DNA from: a virus
Strand: one strand, 5' to 3'
IMG/VR virus record: IMGVR_UViG_3300035698_009132
Span: 1-22,894 of that record
DNA length: 22,894 nt
Below the pieces are notes generated by a model that was not told the DNA's origin, did no database searches, and saw only the letters and a program-made list of their open reading frames with translations. Numbering within the stretch: position 1 is the stretch's first letter; the number at the start of each line of letters is the position of its first letter. A program made the translations under genes and the position numbers. Positions 1-7,666 of this stretch are shown here, piece by piece.

Positions 1-2
1 AT

Positions 3-62
3 GATGAGCGATATGGAAGATTTCTTAAACATCGCGAATGGTTTCGTCTTGTAGTGCGCTAA
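3..62 (+). CDS. C-terminal end of an unidentified upstream gene (partial)
   Basis: The frame beginning at base 3 is open from the window edge to a TAA at 60-62 and would encode the last 19 residues of a protein ending in FLKHREWFRLVVR. It stops 20 bases before a strong terminator, as expected for the last gene of an upstream operon. A competing reading in frame 1 (ATG at the window edge to TAG at 52-54, 17 residues) is also open, and so short a piece cannot decide between them. No function can be assigned. Confidence 0.3.
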   Translation, partial: DERYGRFLKHREWFRLVVR

Positions 63-67
63 AAAAG

Positions 68-97
68 TTGCATATACGCATCAAGCCTGTTTATTAT
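68..97 (+). promoter_or_regulatory. Weak sigma70-like promoter candidate inside the terminator
   Basis: TTGCAT (68-73) and TATTAT (92-97) are 18 bases apart, resembling -35 (3/6) and -10 (5/6) boxes. A transcript from here would start within the terminator loop and carry only the 3' arm, so it would escape termination. The -10 lies in an A/T-rich loop where such matches occur by chance. I list it because no better promoter is visible ahead of the late block. Confidence 0.2.
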
Positions 98-125
98 TTA
101 ATATAGTAAACAGGCTTTTTCTTTT
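83..125 (+). terminator. Rho-independent terminator
   Basis: A perfect 11-bp stem pairs AAGCCTGTTTA (83-93) with TAAACAGGCTT (107-117). It can be extended through the A/T-rich loop to a 5-base loop by one wobble and three A-T pairs. The 3' arm runs directly into a T-rich tract (116-125, broken by one C). It lies just after the upstream stop codon and before the late block, so it marks the operon boundary. It is the only hairpin with a U-tract that I find in the window. Confidence 0.9.
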
Positions 126-132
126 TGTGGTA

Positions 133-276
133 ATGGACAACGATAAAAACAATGGCCGTCGTTTGAAACGGCGCAGTAATCCTGAATCGTCTAAGCGGCA
201 GAGTGAAAAAGTTACAATGGCTTGCGGTCGCAGAAAAATCCGCAAGGTAAAGACAAGGAAGAATTATGACATTTAA
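133..276 (+). CDS. Possible 47-residue basic protein
   Basis: ATG at 133 opens a 47-codon frame ending TAA at 274-276, overlapping the start of the next gene by 11 bases. The product is very rich in Arg and Lys (for example GRRLKRR near the start, GRRKIRKVKTRK near the end) with no recognisable domain; a basic nucleic-acid-binding peptide is conceivable. Against it: there is no Shine-Dalgarno sequence before the ATG, which falls 8 bases after the terminator T-tract, and the segment also contains hairpins that could explain it as a non-coding leader. A shorter version could begin at the in-frame ATG at 217. I cannot choose between coding and leader. Confidence 0.3.
   Translation: MDNDKNNGRRLKRRSNPESSKRQSEKVTMACGRRKIRKVKTRKNYDI
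221..246 (+). promoter_or_regulatory. Leader hairpin before the first late gene
   Basis: CTTGCGG (221-227) and CCGCAAG (240-246) form a perfect 7-bp inverted repeat around a 12-base A-rich loop, ending 8 bases before the AAGGAAG ribosome binding site (255-261) of the gene at 266. It could protect the 5' end of the message or modulate initiation. A smaller competing hairpin (TGCG-GT-CGCA, 223-232) uses the same 5' arm. Confidence 0.35.
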
Positions 277-1066
277 TCCGGCGAATGTAAAATCGAGGAG
301 TTCTGCGTTAAGGACTGGCGAGATTTATAGCGGCGGTGGTATTCTTGGAATGCTACCATATACAGGTTTCATTTGCAGAGTAACTGCTGTTGATACCGCA
401 AAGACCGTCATTAGAATCGAGATATTACGAAGTCTCGGCAATGACATGGGGACTCAGAGTCTTGACGACATGTTTAATGCTGGTTTCAAACTCAAAACTA
501 TCAAGGGCGGAACCGGTCCAGGAACCAACAATGGCGAAATAGTTGACATCACAAACTTTGACAGCGACCTCGGTCAACTAACAACCGTTGCTGTGACGGC
601 TGACTATCTGGTTGGCGATATTGTAGCGTTAATCCCTGACGAAATTTCACAGTTGGCATCGACCGCTACGCCAAAGGGCGAAGTGTTCTATGTCACCAAG
701 ACACTCACGAAGGCTTCGGTTATTCACACTGGATCTGGCGTTGCTATCACAGCGGCAAGCACAGGCGGTGCGGTTGCTATTGAGGGCATTACCATCCAGA
801 ACGACACGAACGTTGGAGCTGATGCGTCCGGAGGCATACAGGTGATTACGAACGATGTTATTGCCATGAAGCGTGGATTGATTGCAAACGGAGCCGCGTT
901 GACAAGTTTCGCAAGCATCCAGGAAAGCATCGGACATATCCTCAACACGGGCAAGATAATCTATCTGCAAGCGTTGACGGACTCGTTGACCGGTGATGAT
1001 AATATTCAAGTCACCCTGAAACTCAGGCGTTTGGCGCAAGATGCAACATTAGCCGCAGCGGCGTAA
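266..1066 (+). CDS. Probable virion structural protein, unknown family
   Basis: Encodes 266 residues. The ATG is preceded by a good AAGGAAG site (255-261). I do not recognise the family. The protein is rich in Gly, Thr, Ala, Val and Ile with repeated short beta-prone stretches, as in capsid decoration or tail-surface proteins, and has no signal peptide or membrane segment. Residues near 90-130 (GDIVALIPDEI) and the last 35 residues (IIYLQALTDSLTGDD, then a strand ending LKLRRLA) look like strands joined by a polar turn. This C-terminal pattern resembles the ends of the proteins at 1076, 1692, 11026 and 20687. It is first in a run of three tightly spaced genes leading into the terminase (9 bases to the next ATG). 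The virion role is inferred from position and composition only. Confidence 0.75.
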   Translation: MTFNPANVKSRSSALRTGEIYSGGGILGMLPYTGFICRVTAVDTAKTVIRIEILRSLGNDMGTQSLDDMFNAGFKLKTIKGGTGPGTNNGEIVDITNFDSDLGQLTTVAVTADYLVGDIVALIPDEISQLASTATPKGEVFYVTKTLTKASVIHTGSGVAITAASTGGAVAIEGITIQNDTNVGADASGGIQVITNDVIAMKRGLIANGAALTSFASIQESIGHILNTGKIIYLQALTDSLTGDDNIQVTLKLRRLAQDATLAAAA

Positions 1067-1075
1067 GGAGATAAA

Positions 1076-1651
1076 ATGAAAAGATTTATGACAATTCTGT
1101 TCGCCGTTCTGTTGATCGGCATGTTGTCCGGAGATGCGTTTGCGAGCAAGATGTTCTCTTGGGGACAAGACAAGGCTAACAACGAGTATGTGGCTACTAC
1201 CGGTTTGTTGGCTGGAACTGCCGCCGTTGATTCGCTTACTGCTTTTACGATAAGTGGTGGCGATATTTACATCACTGGCTTATCAATGTTTCTGAATACT
1301 GCACCAGGTGCAAACACAGAACTTGCAAATTTTTTAATTGAAACTGGAGGATCTGCTGGCGATACGGCAAAGGTGCGCTTAGGATTAGCTAAAGATCTAA
1401 ACGGTGTTGCTATCGGCACAACGCAGTACCTGAATCCATTAACTGCTATACTAACAGACTCGCTGGCATACTACGGATCTGAGGCCGCTGGTATTAGTCC
1501 TATCGCCGAGGTTGTTAAGTGGAGAATACGGGTTAGGGAGAGTACGGTCATAAGACTGCTTCTCCCCGGTGATCAACTAACAGCTATGACTGCAATACTT
1601 CATTGGTCAAAGGTTGATCCGACTTCTTCAGCAATAGTGACGGCTGAGTAA
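1076..1651 (+). CDS. Secreted virion-associated protein candidate with signal peptide
   Basis: Encodes 191 residues with a strong ribosome binding site: AAGGAG (1065-1070) overlaps the previous stop codon and sits 5 bases from the ATG. Residues 1-23 form a textbook signal peptide: MKR, a hydrophobic core (ILFAVLLIGML), then SGDAFA with predicted cleavage after Ala23 (AFA|S). The mature part is beta-prone and Gly/Ala/Thr-rich without cysteines or a known domain. It ends with a strand VIRLLLPGD, a short turn and a strand AILHW, similar to the ends of neighbouring signal-peptide proteins. Its cleavage region LSGDAFA is identical in sequence to that of the protein at 21576, though most codons differ. 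A phage protein made for the Sec pathway in a late operon is unusual; it may be an envelope protein rather than a virion part. Function unknown. Confidence 0.75.
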   Translation: MKRFMTILFAVLLIGMLSGDAFASKMFSWGQDKANNEYVATTGLLAGTAAVDSLTAFTISGGDIYITGLSMFLNTAPGANTELANFLIETGGSAGDTAKVRLGLAKDLNGVAIGTTQYLNPLTAILTDSLAYYGSEAAGISPIAEVVKWRIRVRESTVIRLLLPGDQLTAMTAILHWSKVDPTSSAIVTAE

Positions 1652-1658
1652 GAATAGG

Positions 1659-1684
1659 ATGGGTAGGGTTTTGGCTCTACCCAT
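1659..1684 (+). promoter_or_regulatory. Intercistronic hairpin that may present the ribosome binding site of the next gene
   Basis: ATGGGTAG (1659-1666) pairs perfectly with CTACCCAT (1677-1684). One wobble and one G-C pair extend this to 10 bp around a 6-base loop (TTTTGG). No U-tract follows, so it is a poor terminator. The 15 bases before the ATG at 1692 have no Shine-Dalgarno match. However, AGGA at 1656-1659 lies at the foot of the stem, and folding the hairpin would bring it to about 7-8 bases from that ATG. A folded ribosome binding site of this kind has been described for phage T4 gene 38. Confidence 0.55.
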
Positions 1685-1691
1685 TTAACTC

Positions 1692-3050
1692 ATGAAAAAA
1701 TACATACTTGTAATAGTCCTTGCTCTCTTTTTGTGCGGTGGTGTGTTTGCGTCAAGCATTCTCACTATCGCACAACAGGAAATACTCACCGCTATTGAAG
1801 GCGGTGCGTCATGTTCTGAGGCAATTGAGGACACGCTCAACGTCATATATGACGCTCTTAGCCATGTGCCAAAGTTCGGTGGAACTATCTGGTTTGTGAG
1901 TGAAGGCGGGAGTGATGATAGTTCTGGTCGTGATCCACATCAAGCATTTCTGACTATCGGTAACGCTCTTGATAGCACTGTATCTGGCGATGCTGTATCT
2001 GTTATGGCTGGAACTTACACTGGGGTTGGGCTTGTTCTTGGCGAAGCTGGAGTTAAAGACAACCTTGAAATGTGGTGTGAGATCGGTACTATCATATCCC
2101 CTGCAAGTGGTATCGCTTTAACCATAGCAGGTAATTACTGTAAGTTGATTGGTGAAGTGTCGATATTCCCAACTGGTGCAGCCGGTCTTTTGGTTAGCGG
2201 TGCAAACTGTGTTATATCTGAAGTCAAATCACTCGCCGCTGGGGTTGGAACAGACTGCTATCATATCACAGGTGCCGGGGTAGTAATGACTCGGTGTGTT
2301 GGCGGTTTCCCAACTGCAACGTATGCTGGATTTAATATATCTGGCGCACAAGGAAGATTTTATGAATGCTCTGTTGTAGGCAATACAACATCTTACGGTT
2401 ATCATATTCAGGGTGGAGTTGATACAGGTGTTATATCTAACGCTACATCAACCGGGCACGCTTCAGGCGGGTATTACATTGATGCCAATTCTACTGACTG
2501 GACAATCCTTGATTGCTCTTCTGGTGGCGGCGATGGTAAATGGGTAGATGTTGACCATGCTAATATATGGAGTGGGTTTACATATCCAGAGACAAAATAT
2601 AAATCCATTACACTTGACAATAGTCATGCCTACAATCTGTTTGAGATTACTGGCGGCGTTGAAATTATTGAGATATCTGGAACTGTTACGACTACACTGG
2701 AGGGGGCAAATACGGATGTATCTTTTCAGCTTTATGGGAGTACCGGACCAAATACAGACATAATAACCAAAGCCACTGATGCTGACATGGGAACCGCAGC
2801 TGTCGGTTCTATCGTTATAAAAACAGAAGATCCCGGTAAAAAAGTAACGTTCCTGTCTGCTGGCGTACCGTCAGTTGACAAAGGTACAGACCCGAAAAAG
2901 AAAAAGGCAACATTGGTGGCTGCGCTCACTGGTACTACGCATATTAGATGGGTATGCGCTGGTAATAACGATACTTCAGGAGCCATAGACTTCCATGTTG
3001 AATGGCGACCGATGAACGATGATGGATTTTTAGAGCCGTACACTCCGTAA
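1692..3050 (+). CDS. Right-handed beta-helix (pectate-lyase-like) protein with signal peptide; tailspike candidate
   Basis: Encodes 452 residues. Residues 1-20 are a signal peptide (MKKY, core ILVIVLALFL, cleavage VFA|S after Ala20). Residues 65-110 contain the entry motif of DUF1565/pectate-lyase-fold proteins: a strand IWFVSEGGSDDSSGRDP, then an AFLTIGNAL helix and the sequence VSVMAGTYTG. Residues about 110-290 are short repeated turns typical of a beta-helix (for example NCVISEVKSL, GRFYECSVVG, DWTILDCSSGG). The remaining residues form a separate beta-sandwich-like domain ending IRWVCAGNND and FHVEWRP. In phages such folds usually bind or degrade surface polysaccharide, so a tailspike or depolymerase is the leading guess; I see no assignable catalytic residues. 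The signal peptide is unexpected for a tailspike and leaves open a secreted enzyme. Its stop overlaps the terminase start by one base (TAATG). Confidence 0.8.
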   Translation: MKKYILVIVLALFLCGGVFASSILTIAQQEILTAIEGGASCSEAIEDTLNVIYDALSHVPKFGGTIWFVSEGGSDDSSGRDPHQAFLTIGNALDSTVSGDAVSVMAGTYTGVGLVLGEAGVKDNLEMWCEIGTIISPASGIALTIAGNYCKLIGEVSIFPTGAAGLLVSGANCVISEVKSLAAGVGTDCYHITGAGVVMTRCVGGFPTATYAGFNISGAQGRFYECSVVGNTTSYGYHIQGGVDTGVISNATSTGHASGGYYIDANSTDWTILDCSSGGGDGKWVDVDHANIWSGFTYPETKYKSITLDNSHAYNLFEITGGVEIIEISGTVTTTLEGANTDVSFQLYGSTGPNTDIITKATDADMGTAAVGSIVIKTEDPGKKVTFLSAGVPSVDKGTDPKKKKATLVAALTGTTHIRWVCAGNNDTSGAIDFHVEWRPMNDDGFLEPYTP

Positions 3051-4855
3051 TGAACAAGCGAGATTTATCCCTACTTACGGAGCAGTTGGCGTGGGCTAAG
3101 GACTTTAATAATTTCCCTGAGTACTGCAAGAGGTACATGAAGATCCAGACGAAAGAGCATGGACTTCAGCCGTTGATCCTTAACCCTCCGCAGATGAAAT
3201 TATTTAACAAGATATTGTATAATATCAAGAACGGTTTACCGCTTTATTTCATAATACTAAAAGCGAGGCAGATGGGCTTTTCGACGGTGATCGAAGCGAT
3301 CATCACTTGGCTGACGATGTACAACGCTGACTGGAGATCTGCAATCATAGCGCATGGTTCGACCCCGGCGAGCAACTTGTACAATATGTTCAAGATTTAT
3401 CACAAGTATATTCCGGATGACATAAAGTCAGCATTGTTGAGTTCTGGCAACGAGAAGGTGTTGAAGTTCAAGGATACAAGATCGTCTGTGAACATCTTCA
3501 CCGCGGAGAACCCGCAAGCAACATCGTCTGGAACGTTCCAATCGGTGCATATATCTGAACTGTCAAAGTGGCGTGATCAACGAACCGCAATGGTATCGTT
3601 GGAACAGACCATACCGCGTAATGCTTTTGTAGCGATTGAGTCAACAGCATTTGGAGTTGGTAACGAGTTCCATAAAAAATGGGTATCGGCTGAAGCTGGA
3701 AATAGTGATTACACCCCGTTGTTCTTCCCCTGGTATGAACATCAGGAGTACTTTGTTCCACTAAATGAAGGTGAGGTGATCGAACCGGATTTCGAGGAAA
3801 GATATTACTATGAAAAGTACAAACTTACTGACGAACAACTGAAATGGATGCGATGGTTTAGGGTTAATAAATGTAATGGTGAATGGAGTGTGTTCAAGCA
3901 GGAATACCCGGCAGATCCTGAAGAGGCGTTTATCTCGTCCGGTAGTCCAGTATTTGACATGCGAGTATTACAACGTAGAGAGCTTGAGATCGAGAAGAGT
4001 GAAGAGCCGATTATGCGTGGCGAATTTATCGTCAAAGAAGAAGAAGGTGGCAAGTACAAAGTAAACTGGTTGCCGAATGAAAGTCTGAATGACAACAACT
4101 TTGTAGAGATTTACGGTGCGCTTCCAGATCAGTATGATAAATGGAAGTATAGATATACGATTGGCGTTGATGTTTGCGAGGGTATTGATAGACAGGCAAC
4201 GGGTTCACCATCGAAAGACAAGAAGAGTTCTGGCGATACAGACTTCAATGCGATAAGTGTTTGGGACAAGATCAAGGGTAAGCAGGTTTTATTTGCCAGG
4301 AACAAATTTGACACGTATAGACTTGCAGAGCAGATCTTTGGTATAATGGTTTATTTTGGTGGCAATACAGACAAGACATCTTACCCGCTGACAGTGATTG
4401 AGCGTAACAATTCCGGACTTGCGGCGATAAGGTTCCTGATTGATTTGTATCTTCGAAAGTACGGGGTGCCGCTTGAGAGGTTATACCACACTGGAAAGTT
4501 CGACACGAATTACGAACCGACAGGTGATCAGTTAGGGTTCAGGACGAGTCAGCAGACTAAGCCGTTATTGATAAGTGAAATGCAACAGAGATTGATAAAT
4601 GGTACTGACGGGATACAGAGCAAACGTGTGATCAGGGAAGCAAAGACGTATGAGCGCAACGCAGCGGGTCAGATGAATGCTGTTCAGGGTCAATGGGACG
4701 ACGCTGTTATCGCACAGTGTCTGAGTTATGAAGGTGTAAGGAGAGATCATTTGCCAATGGAGTTGGTAGATAAAAAAAAGTTGACCGGATGGAGAAAGCG
4801 AGTGTTTGGCAACAAGTCTAAAAATGTGGGGTACTGGAGCAGTGGCGTTAAATAG
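3050..4855 (+). CDS. terL: Terminase large subunit (packaging ATPase and nuclease)
   Basis: Encodes 601 residues, a usual length for the family. The protein docks on the portal, pumps DNA into the prohead with ATP and cuts the concatemer. The ATPase half shows an adenine-binding-type LNPPQMKLF (44-52), Walker A KARQMGFST (71-79), Walker B region SVHISE (165-170, Glu170 the likely catalytic carboxylate) and a coupling motif IESTAFGVGN (196-205). A family hallmark QEYPADPEEAF (284-294) joins the halves. The RNase H-like nuclease half has Asp374 (IGVDVCEG), Glu451 (VIERNNSG) and Asp550/551 (QWDDAVIA). No Shine-Dalgarno precedes the ATG, which overlaps the previous stop as TAATG, so translation is probably coupled. 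No small-terminase candidate is recognised in this window. Confidence 0.96.
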   Translation: MNKRDLSLLTEQLAWAKDFNNFPEYCKRYMKIQTKEHGLQPLILNPPQMKLFNKILYNIKNGLPLYFIILKARQMGFSTVIEAIITWLTMYNADWRSAIIAHGSTPASNLYNMFKIYHKYIPDDIKSALLSSGNEKVLKFKDTRSSVNIFTAENPQATSSGTFQSVHISELSKWRDQRTAMVSLEQTIPRNAFVAIESTAFGVGNEFHKKWVSAEAGNSDYTPLFFPWYEHQEYFVPLNEGEVIEPDFEERYYYEKYKLTDEQLKWMRWFRVNKCNGEWSVFKQEYPADPEEAFISSGSPVFDMRVLQRRELEIEKSEEPIMRGEFIVKEEEGGKYKVNWLPNESLNDNNFVEIYGALPDQYDKWKYRYTIGVDVCEGIDRQATGSPSKDKKSSGDTDFNAISVWDKIKGKQVLFARNKFDTYRLAEQIFGIMVYFGGNTDKTSYPLTVIERNNSGLAAIRFLIDLYLRKYGVPLERLYHTGKFDTNYEPTGDQLGFRTSQQTKPLLISEMQQRLINGTDGIQSKRVIREAKTYERNAAGQMNAVQGQWDDAVIAQCLSYEGVRRDHLPMELVDKKKLTGWRKRVFGNKSKNVGYWSSGVK

Positions 4856-6659
4856 TAAAGAAAATAACGAGATTGTTGATGAAGTAATCCATACCCACTC
4901 TTACTATGTCCAAGAGTACCAAACTCGCCTTGATATGATTCGCAAGAACAATAGCATGGTAAACGGTGATCAGTGGGATGCGAAAAAGAAGGCTAAACTC
5001 AACAAACAAGGTCGTCCAACGTTAAGTTTGAACATTGAGTTGCCGTTAGTGCTACAACTCATTGGTACAATGACAAGCAATAAACGTTCGATCAAAATTA
5101 TACCCGTTGACAACACTGCTGATGACCAGATAGCCACTATCCTAACCAAGCTTTTATTGCATATAGACAACAGAAGTATCAATGATGTTGAGTATCTTGA
5201 TGAACAGCAATTCTCCGCTGGCGTGATCGGCAGTTCAGGCTGGCAATTTATAGACGTCGAATATGAAGAAGATCCACTTGGAGAGATAAGGGTTTATTCC
5301 GAGAAGAATACCGACATACTTGTTGATCCAGACGCTGTAACGATTGACCAAAAGGACTGGAAGAAGGTCATACGGCGTAGATGGATGTCTTGGAGTGCTA
5401 TACGGTTTGAGTGGAATAATGTTGTCAAGGAGAAGAGTCCAGGCTATTTCAAGAGAATATGGGAAGCGACAATCGAAAGACTCAAACCTGATCTGCGCGA
5501 CAAAGGCATAGATGATCTTGTGACACAGAACAACAATATGTTCAGGGTGATAGAGCAGTGGGAACGTAAGAAAGAGCGCGTCGTGAGTATTCAGAACCCT
5601 GCTGATGGTGAGATCATGCAGGTTAAGCCAGGCAAGATAGCTGATGAACTTATTGAGAAACATGGTTGGGGATTGATACATCAGGGCATTCGGTATTATC
5701 TGGATGTCAAAACTGTTCTGCCGTTCACTAATCAGGTACTTGAAAGAAAGCGTTACAATTATTATTACTATCCGTTTGCTGGTTATTTCCCATTGAAGTT
5801 TAGCGGATTGCCGCTTATTGATGGTATATCCTATGTTGAGAACCTTCACGGAGCGCAGGAAGAAAAGAATAACATGCGATCCGTTATGCAGGACACACTT
5901 CAGCGAACTCCTGTTGGCGGAGCAATCTTGCCACCTGGTGAAGATGCGTTACTTGAAGAAATGCGAGTGCATGGATCTGAGCCTGGATTTTTTGGTATTC
6001 GAGAAGGCACAAACGGTATAATTGAATGGTTAAAACAGAATTTTCCTACTGGCTGGCATCATTTGTCATTGTCTAACGATGTTGACATTCAAAGAATATC
6101 GGCAATGCCATTGGCACAACAGGGCATATCTGAAAGTTCAAGCGAGTCTGGTACGCTGTTTAACTCAAAGGTTGCACAGGGTTTGACTTCGATGGGCATG
6201 ATGTTCTCTAATTTCAAACGTGCGAGAAAGCTTGCTGCAAATATTAAGATAGAGCGGATACAAAAGACCTATACGCAAGAGCGGATATACAGAATAATTG
6301 GCGAAGAGAACAGTGAGGTTGTACCGGTCAATGTTCAGTACGGAGCCGGACAAATACTTAACGACGTGTCTGTTGGGAAGTACGACGCTATCGTTGATGA
6401 AGTTGAACACATCAATAATTACAGCGAGGGTGAACTCAAGGCATTGGCTGAAGTAGCGAAGGGCGTTCTGCCGTTGTTACCGCCGAGTATTGCGATAGAG
6501 TACCTTGCTGAAATGATAAATAATACCACGCTTGAGAACAAGAAGCGTTTCAGGGATATGTTGTTAGGGGCTGCAAAGCAGATGGAAGGACAACCGGCCG
6601 GTGGAGCGCAACAAGGTCAAGGTGGAACAAATAACACAGAACAAACGCAACTTCAGTGA
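4824..6659 (+). CDS. Portal protein, P22 gp1-like
   Basis: Encodes about 611 residues from the ATG at 4824, overlapping the terminase end by 32 bases. The same frame has a TTG at 4806 with a distant GGAG (4791-4794, 11 bases), so the start is uncertain. The N-terminal motif with NGDQWD and GRPTLSLN, followed by an MTSNKRSIKIIPVD segment and a helix-rich wing, matches the P22-type portal family, in which 12 subunits form the DNA channel at one capsid vertex. A repeat of acidic and aromatic residues follows (FIDVEYEEDPLGEI, DILVDPDAV), also usual for that family. The last 30 residues are Gly/Gln-rich and probably disordered. Placement directly after the terminase and before the scaffold agrees. 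Confidence 0.93.
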   Translation: MWGTGAVALNSKENNEIVDEVIHTHSYYVQEYQTRLDMIRKNNSMVNGDQWDAKKKAKLNKQGRPTLSLNIELPLVLQLIGTMTSNKRSIKIIPVDNTADDQIATILTKLLLHIDNRSINDVEYLDEQQFSAGVIGSSGWQFIDVEYEEDPLGEIRVYSEKNTDILVDPDAVTIDQKDWKKVIRRRWMSWSAIRFEWNNVVKEKSPGYFKRIWEATIERLKPDLRDKGIDDLVTQNNNMFRVIEQWERKKERVVSIQNPADGEIMQVKPGKIADELIEKHGWGLIHQGIRYYLDVKTVLPFTNQVLERKRYNYYYYPFAGYFPLKFSGLPLIDGISYVENLHGAQEEKNNMRSVMQDTLQRTPVGGAILPPGEDALLEEMRVHGSEPGFFGIREGTNGIIEWLKQNFPTGWHHLSLSNDVDIQRISAMPLAQQGISESSSESGTLFNSKVAQGLTSMGMMFSNFKRARKLAANIKIERIQKTYTQERIYRIIGEENSEVVPVNVQYGAGQILNDVSVGKYDAIVDEVEHINNYSEGELKALAEVAKGVLPLLPPSIAIEYLAEMINNTTLENKKRFRDMLLGAAKQMEGQPAGGAQQGQGGTNNTEQTQLQ

Positions 6660-6662
6660 GTA

Positions 6663-6738
6663 TCGGGATTCTGGCAATCGCCACCCTGAGAAAGCGGAGG
6701 ATTGAAAAGTAACCGGATTCTGGCTAACGCCACCCGGT
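6663..6738 (+). repeat. Tandem imperfect direct repeats, each able to fold as a bulged hairpin
   Basis: Between portal and scaffold, GGATTCTGGC-N3-CGCCACCC occurs at 6666-6686 and again at 6715-6735; the 21-base units differ at only two positions, both in the loop. Each unit folds as TGGC-4 bases-GCCA above a bulge containing ATTC and a G/C-rich foot. In copy 1 the foot is GGG with CCC; in copy 2 it is ACCGG (6712-6716) with CCGGT (6734-6738). Thus the pairing potential is kept although the foot sequence changes. The copies are 49 bases apart, and each is followed by a purine-rich GGAGG or GAGGA; the second GAGGA is the scaffold ribosome binding site. A regulatory RNA or protein-binding site for scaffold/capsid expression is plausible. 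Confidence 0.6.
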
Positions 6739-6761
6739 AAAACGCAATAGCAGAGGATAAG

Positions 6762-7637
6762 ATGAACCCGGAAGACAACGAAAACCCAAATGTTAATCTT
6801 GATGAAGTCAGGTTTAACGACGACGGTACTGTAGAGATTAAGGCTGACACGCCTCCTGATTTACCAAAATATGAAGCGTTACCAGCTGATTTCGATCCAT
6901 CGAAGTATGGACTGGTAAAGCCGGAAGATGCTGCCGCTACGAAGGTAGAGCAAGATCGGTTGACGGCTGAAAATGCGAATTTGCAGAAACGCTTTGAGGA
7001 TACACAGAGAGATTATCATAGTAATCTGCAACAGCAAAGCGCACGAGTGATACAGGCAGATCAGCAGTATCAACAGCAACCGCAGTATCAACAACAGTAC
7101 CAACCCCCAGCACAGCAAAAGCCTAAAGAGACGGCAGCGCAGGCATGGGATGCACATTTGAAGAACCCAACACAGGCTTCAATGGATTACTACTACACTG
7201 TCAAAGCCAACGAGGACTCGGCAAATGCGATGGCACCCATGATGCAACAGATGCGACAGATGATCCAGCAACAACAGGGTTACACACAACAAGCGACTGA
7301 TCGCGTGTCTATTCAGAGTAACCCGATGTTCAAGGGGATTGATTACAATGCAATGGATAAGTCGTTCCAGGCTCAACCTGGTACGCAGGAAGAGACAGCA
7401 TTTGTGCATTTGGTTCGCGAGGCTGGCGGTATCGAAAAATATCACGAGCAACTACGAAAGACCCACAATGACAAACTGATATTGGACATCAAGACTGCGA
7501 AGGCAAAGAATCCTGGCAAGGGTAAGTTGACTGCTGGTTCAAGCCCTAAACCTTCATCCGGTAATGACATCATGGAACATCCTGAGAATTACACTGAGGC
7601 TGAAATGATAGCACACATGAAACGGATGGAGATATAA
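6762..7637 (+). CDS. Capsid scaffolding protein
   Basis: Encodes 291 residues; AGAGGA (6752-6757) lies 4 bases before the ATG. The N-terminus (1-58) is acidic and Pro-rich. Residues about 59-90 look like a coiled coil (VEQDRLTAENANLQKRFED), then a Gln-rich tract (about 90-122, QQYQQQPQYQQQ) and another methionine/glutamine-rich helix near 160-175. The C-terminal 100 residues are charged and helical, ending in a basic and Gly/Ser linker and a small acidic-basic helix. No enzyme motif is present. Position between portal and capsid genes, length and helical, highly charged composition are those of phage scaffolds, which nucleate capsid assembly and leave the prohead. There is no sign of a protease domain. 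The Gln tract is encoded by mixed CAA and CAG codons, so it is not a simple nucleotide repeat. Confidence 0.82.
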   Translation: MNPEDNENPNVNLDEVRFNDDGTVEIKADTPPDLPKYEALPADFDPSKYGLVKPEDAAATKVEQDRLTAENANLQKRFEDTQRDYHSNLQQQSARVIQADQQYQQQPQYQQQYQPPAQQKPKETAAQAWDAHLKNPTQASMDYYYTVKANEDSANAMAPMMQQMRQMIQQQQGYTQQATDRVSIQSNPMFKGIDYNAMDKSFQAQPGTQEETAFVHLVREAGGIEKYHEQLRKTHNDKLILDIKTAKAKNPGKGKLTAGSSPKPSSGNDIMEHPENYTEAEMIAHMKRMEI

Positions 7638-7666
7638 ACCAATTTCGAACATAAGGAGATTTTATA

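Noticed and set aside
1-54. 17-codon ATG frame at the left edge as a complete small gene
   Set aside because: It begins exactly at the window edge, so its start is an artefact of the cut; a competing frame ending at 62 fits the terminator equally well.
2548-2763. 71-codon forward frame inside the beta-helix gene
   Set aside because: Entirely nested in another frame of a well-supported gene and without ribosome binding site or domain.
4770-4781. Run of eight A residues near the end of the terminase gene as a programmed frameshift site
   Set aside because: A -1 shift would end after about 14 further codons, removing the tail of terminase and not entering the portal frame; no downstream stimulator structure is evident.
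5235-5849. Long antisense frame (204 codons) opposite the portal gene
   Set aside because: It lies wholly inside a well-supported portal gene, has no ribosome binding site or family-like motif, and every supported gene in the window is on the other strand.
7081-7130. CAA/CAG-rich tract in the scaffold gene as a tandem nucleotide repeat or CRISPR-like element
   Set aside because: The units are irregular and encode a Gln-rich protein segment; no regular spacing or conserved repeat exists.
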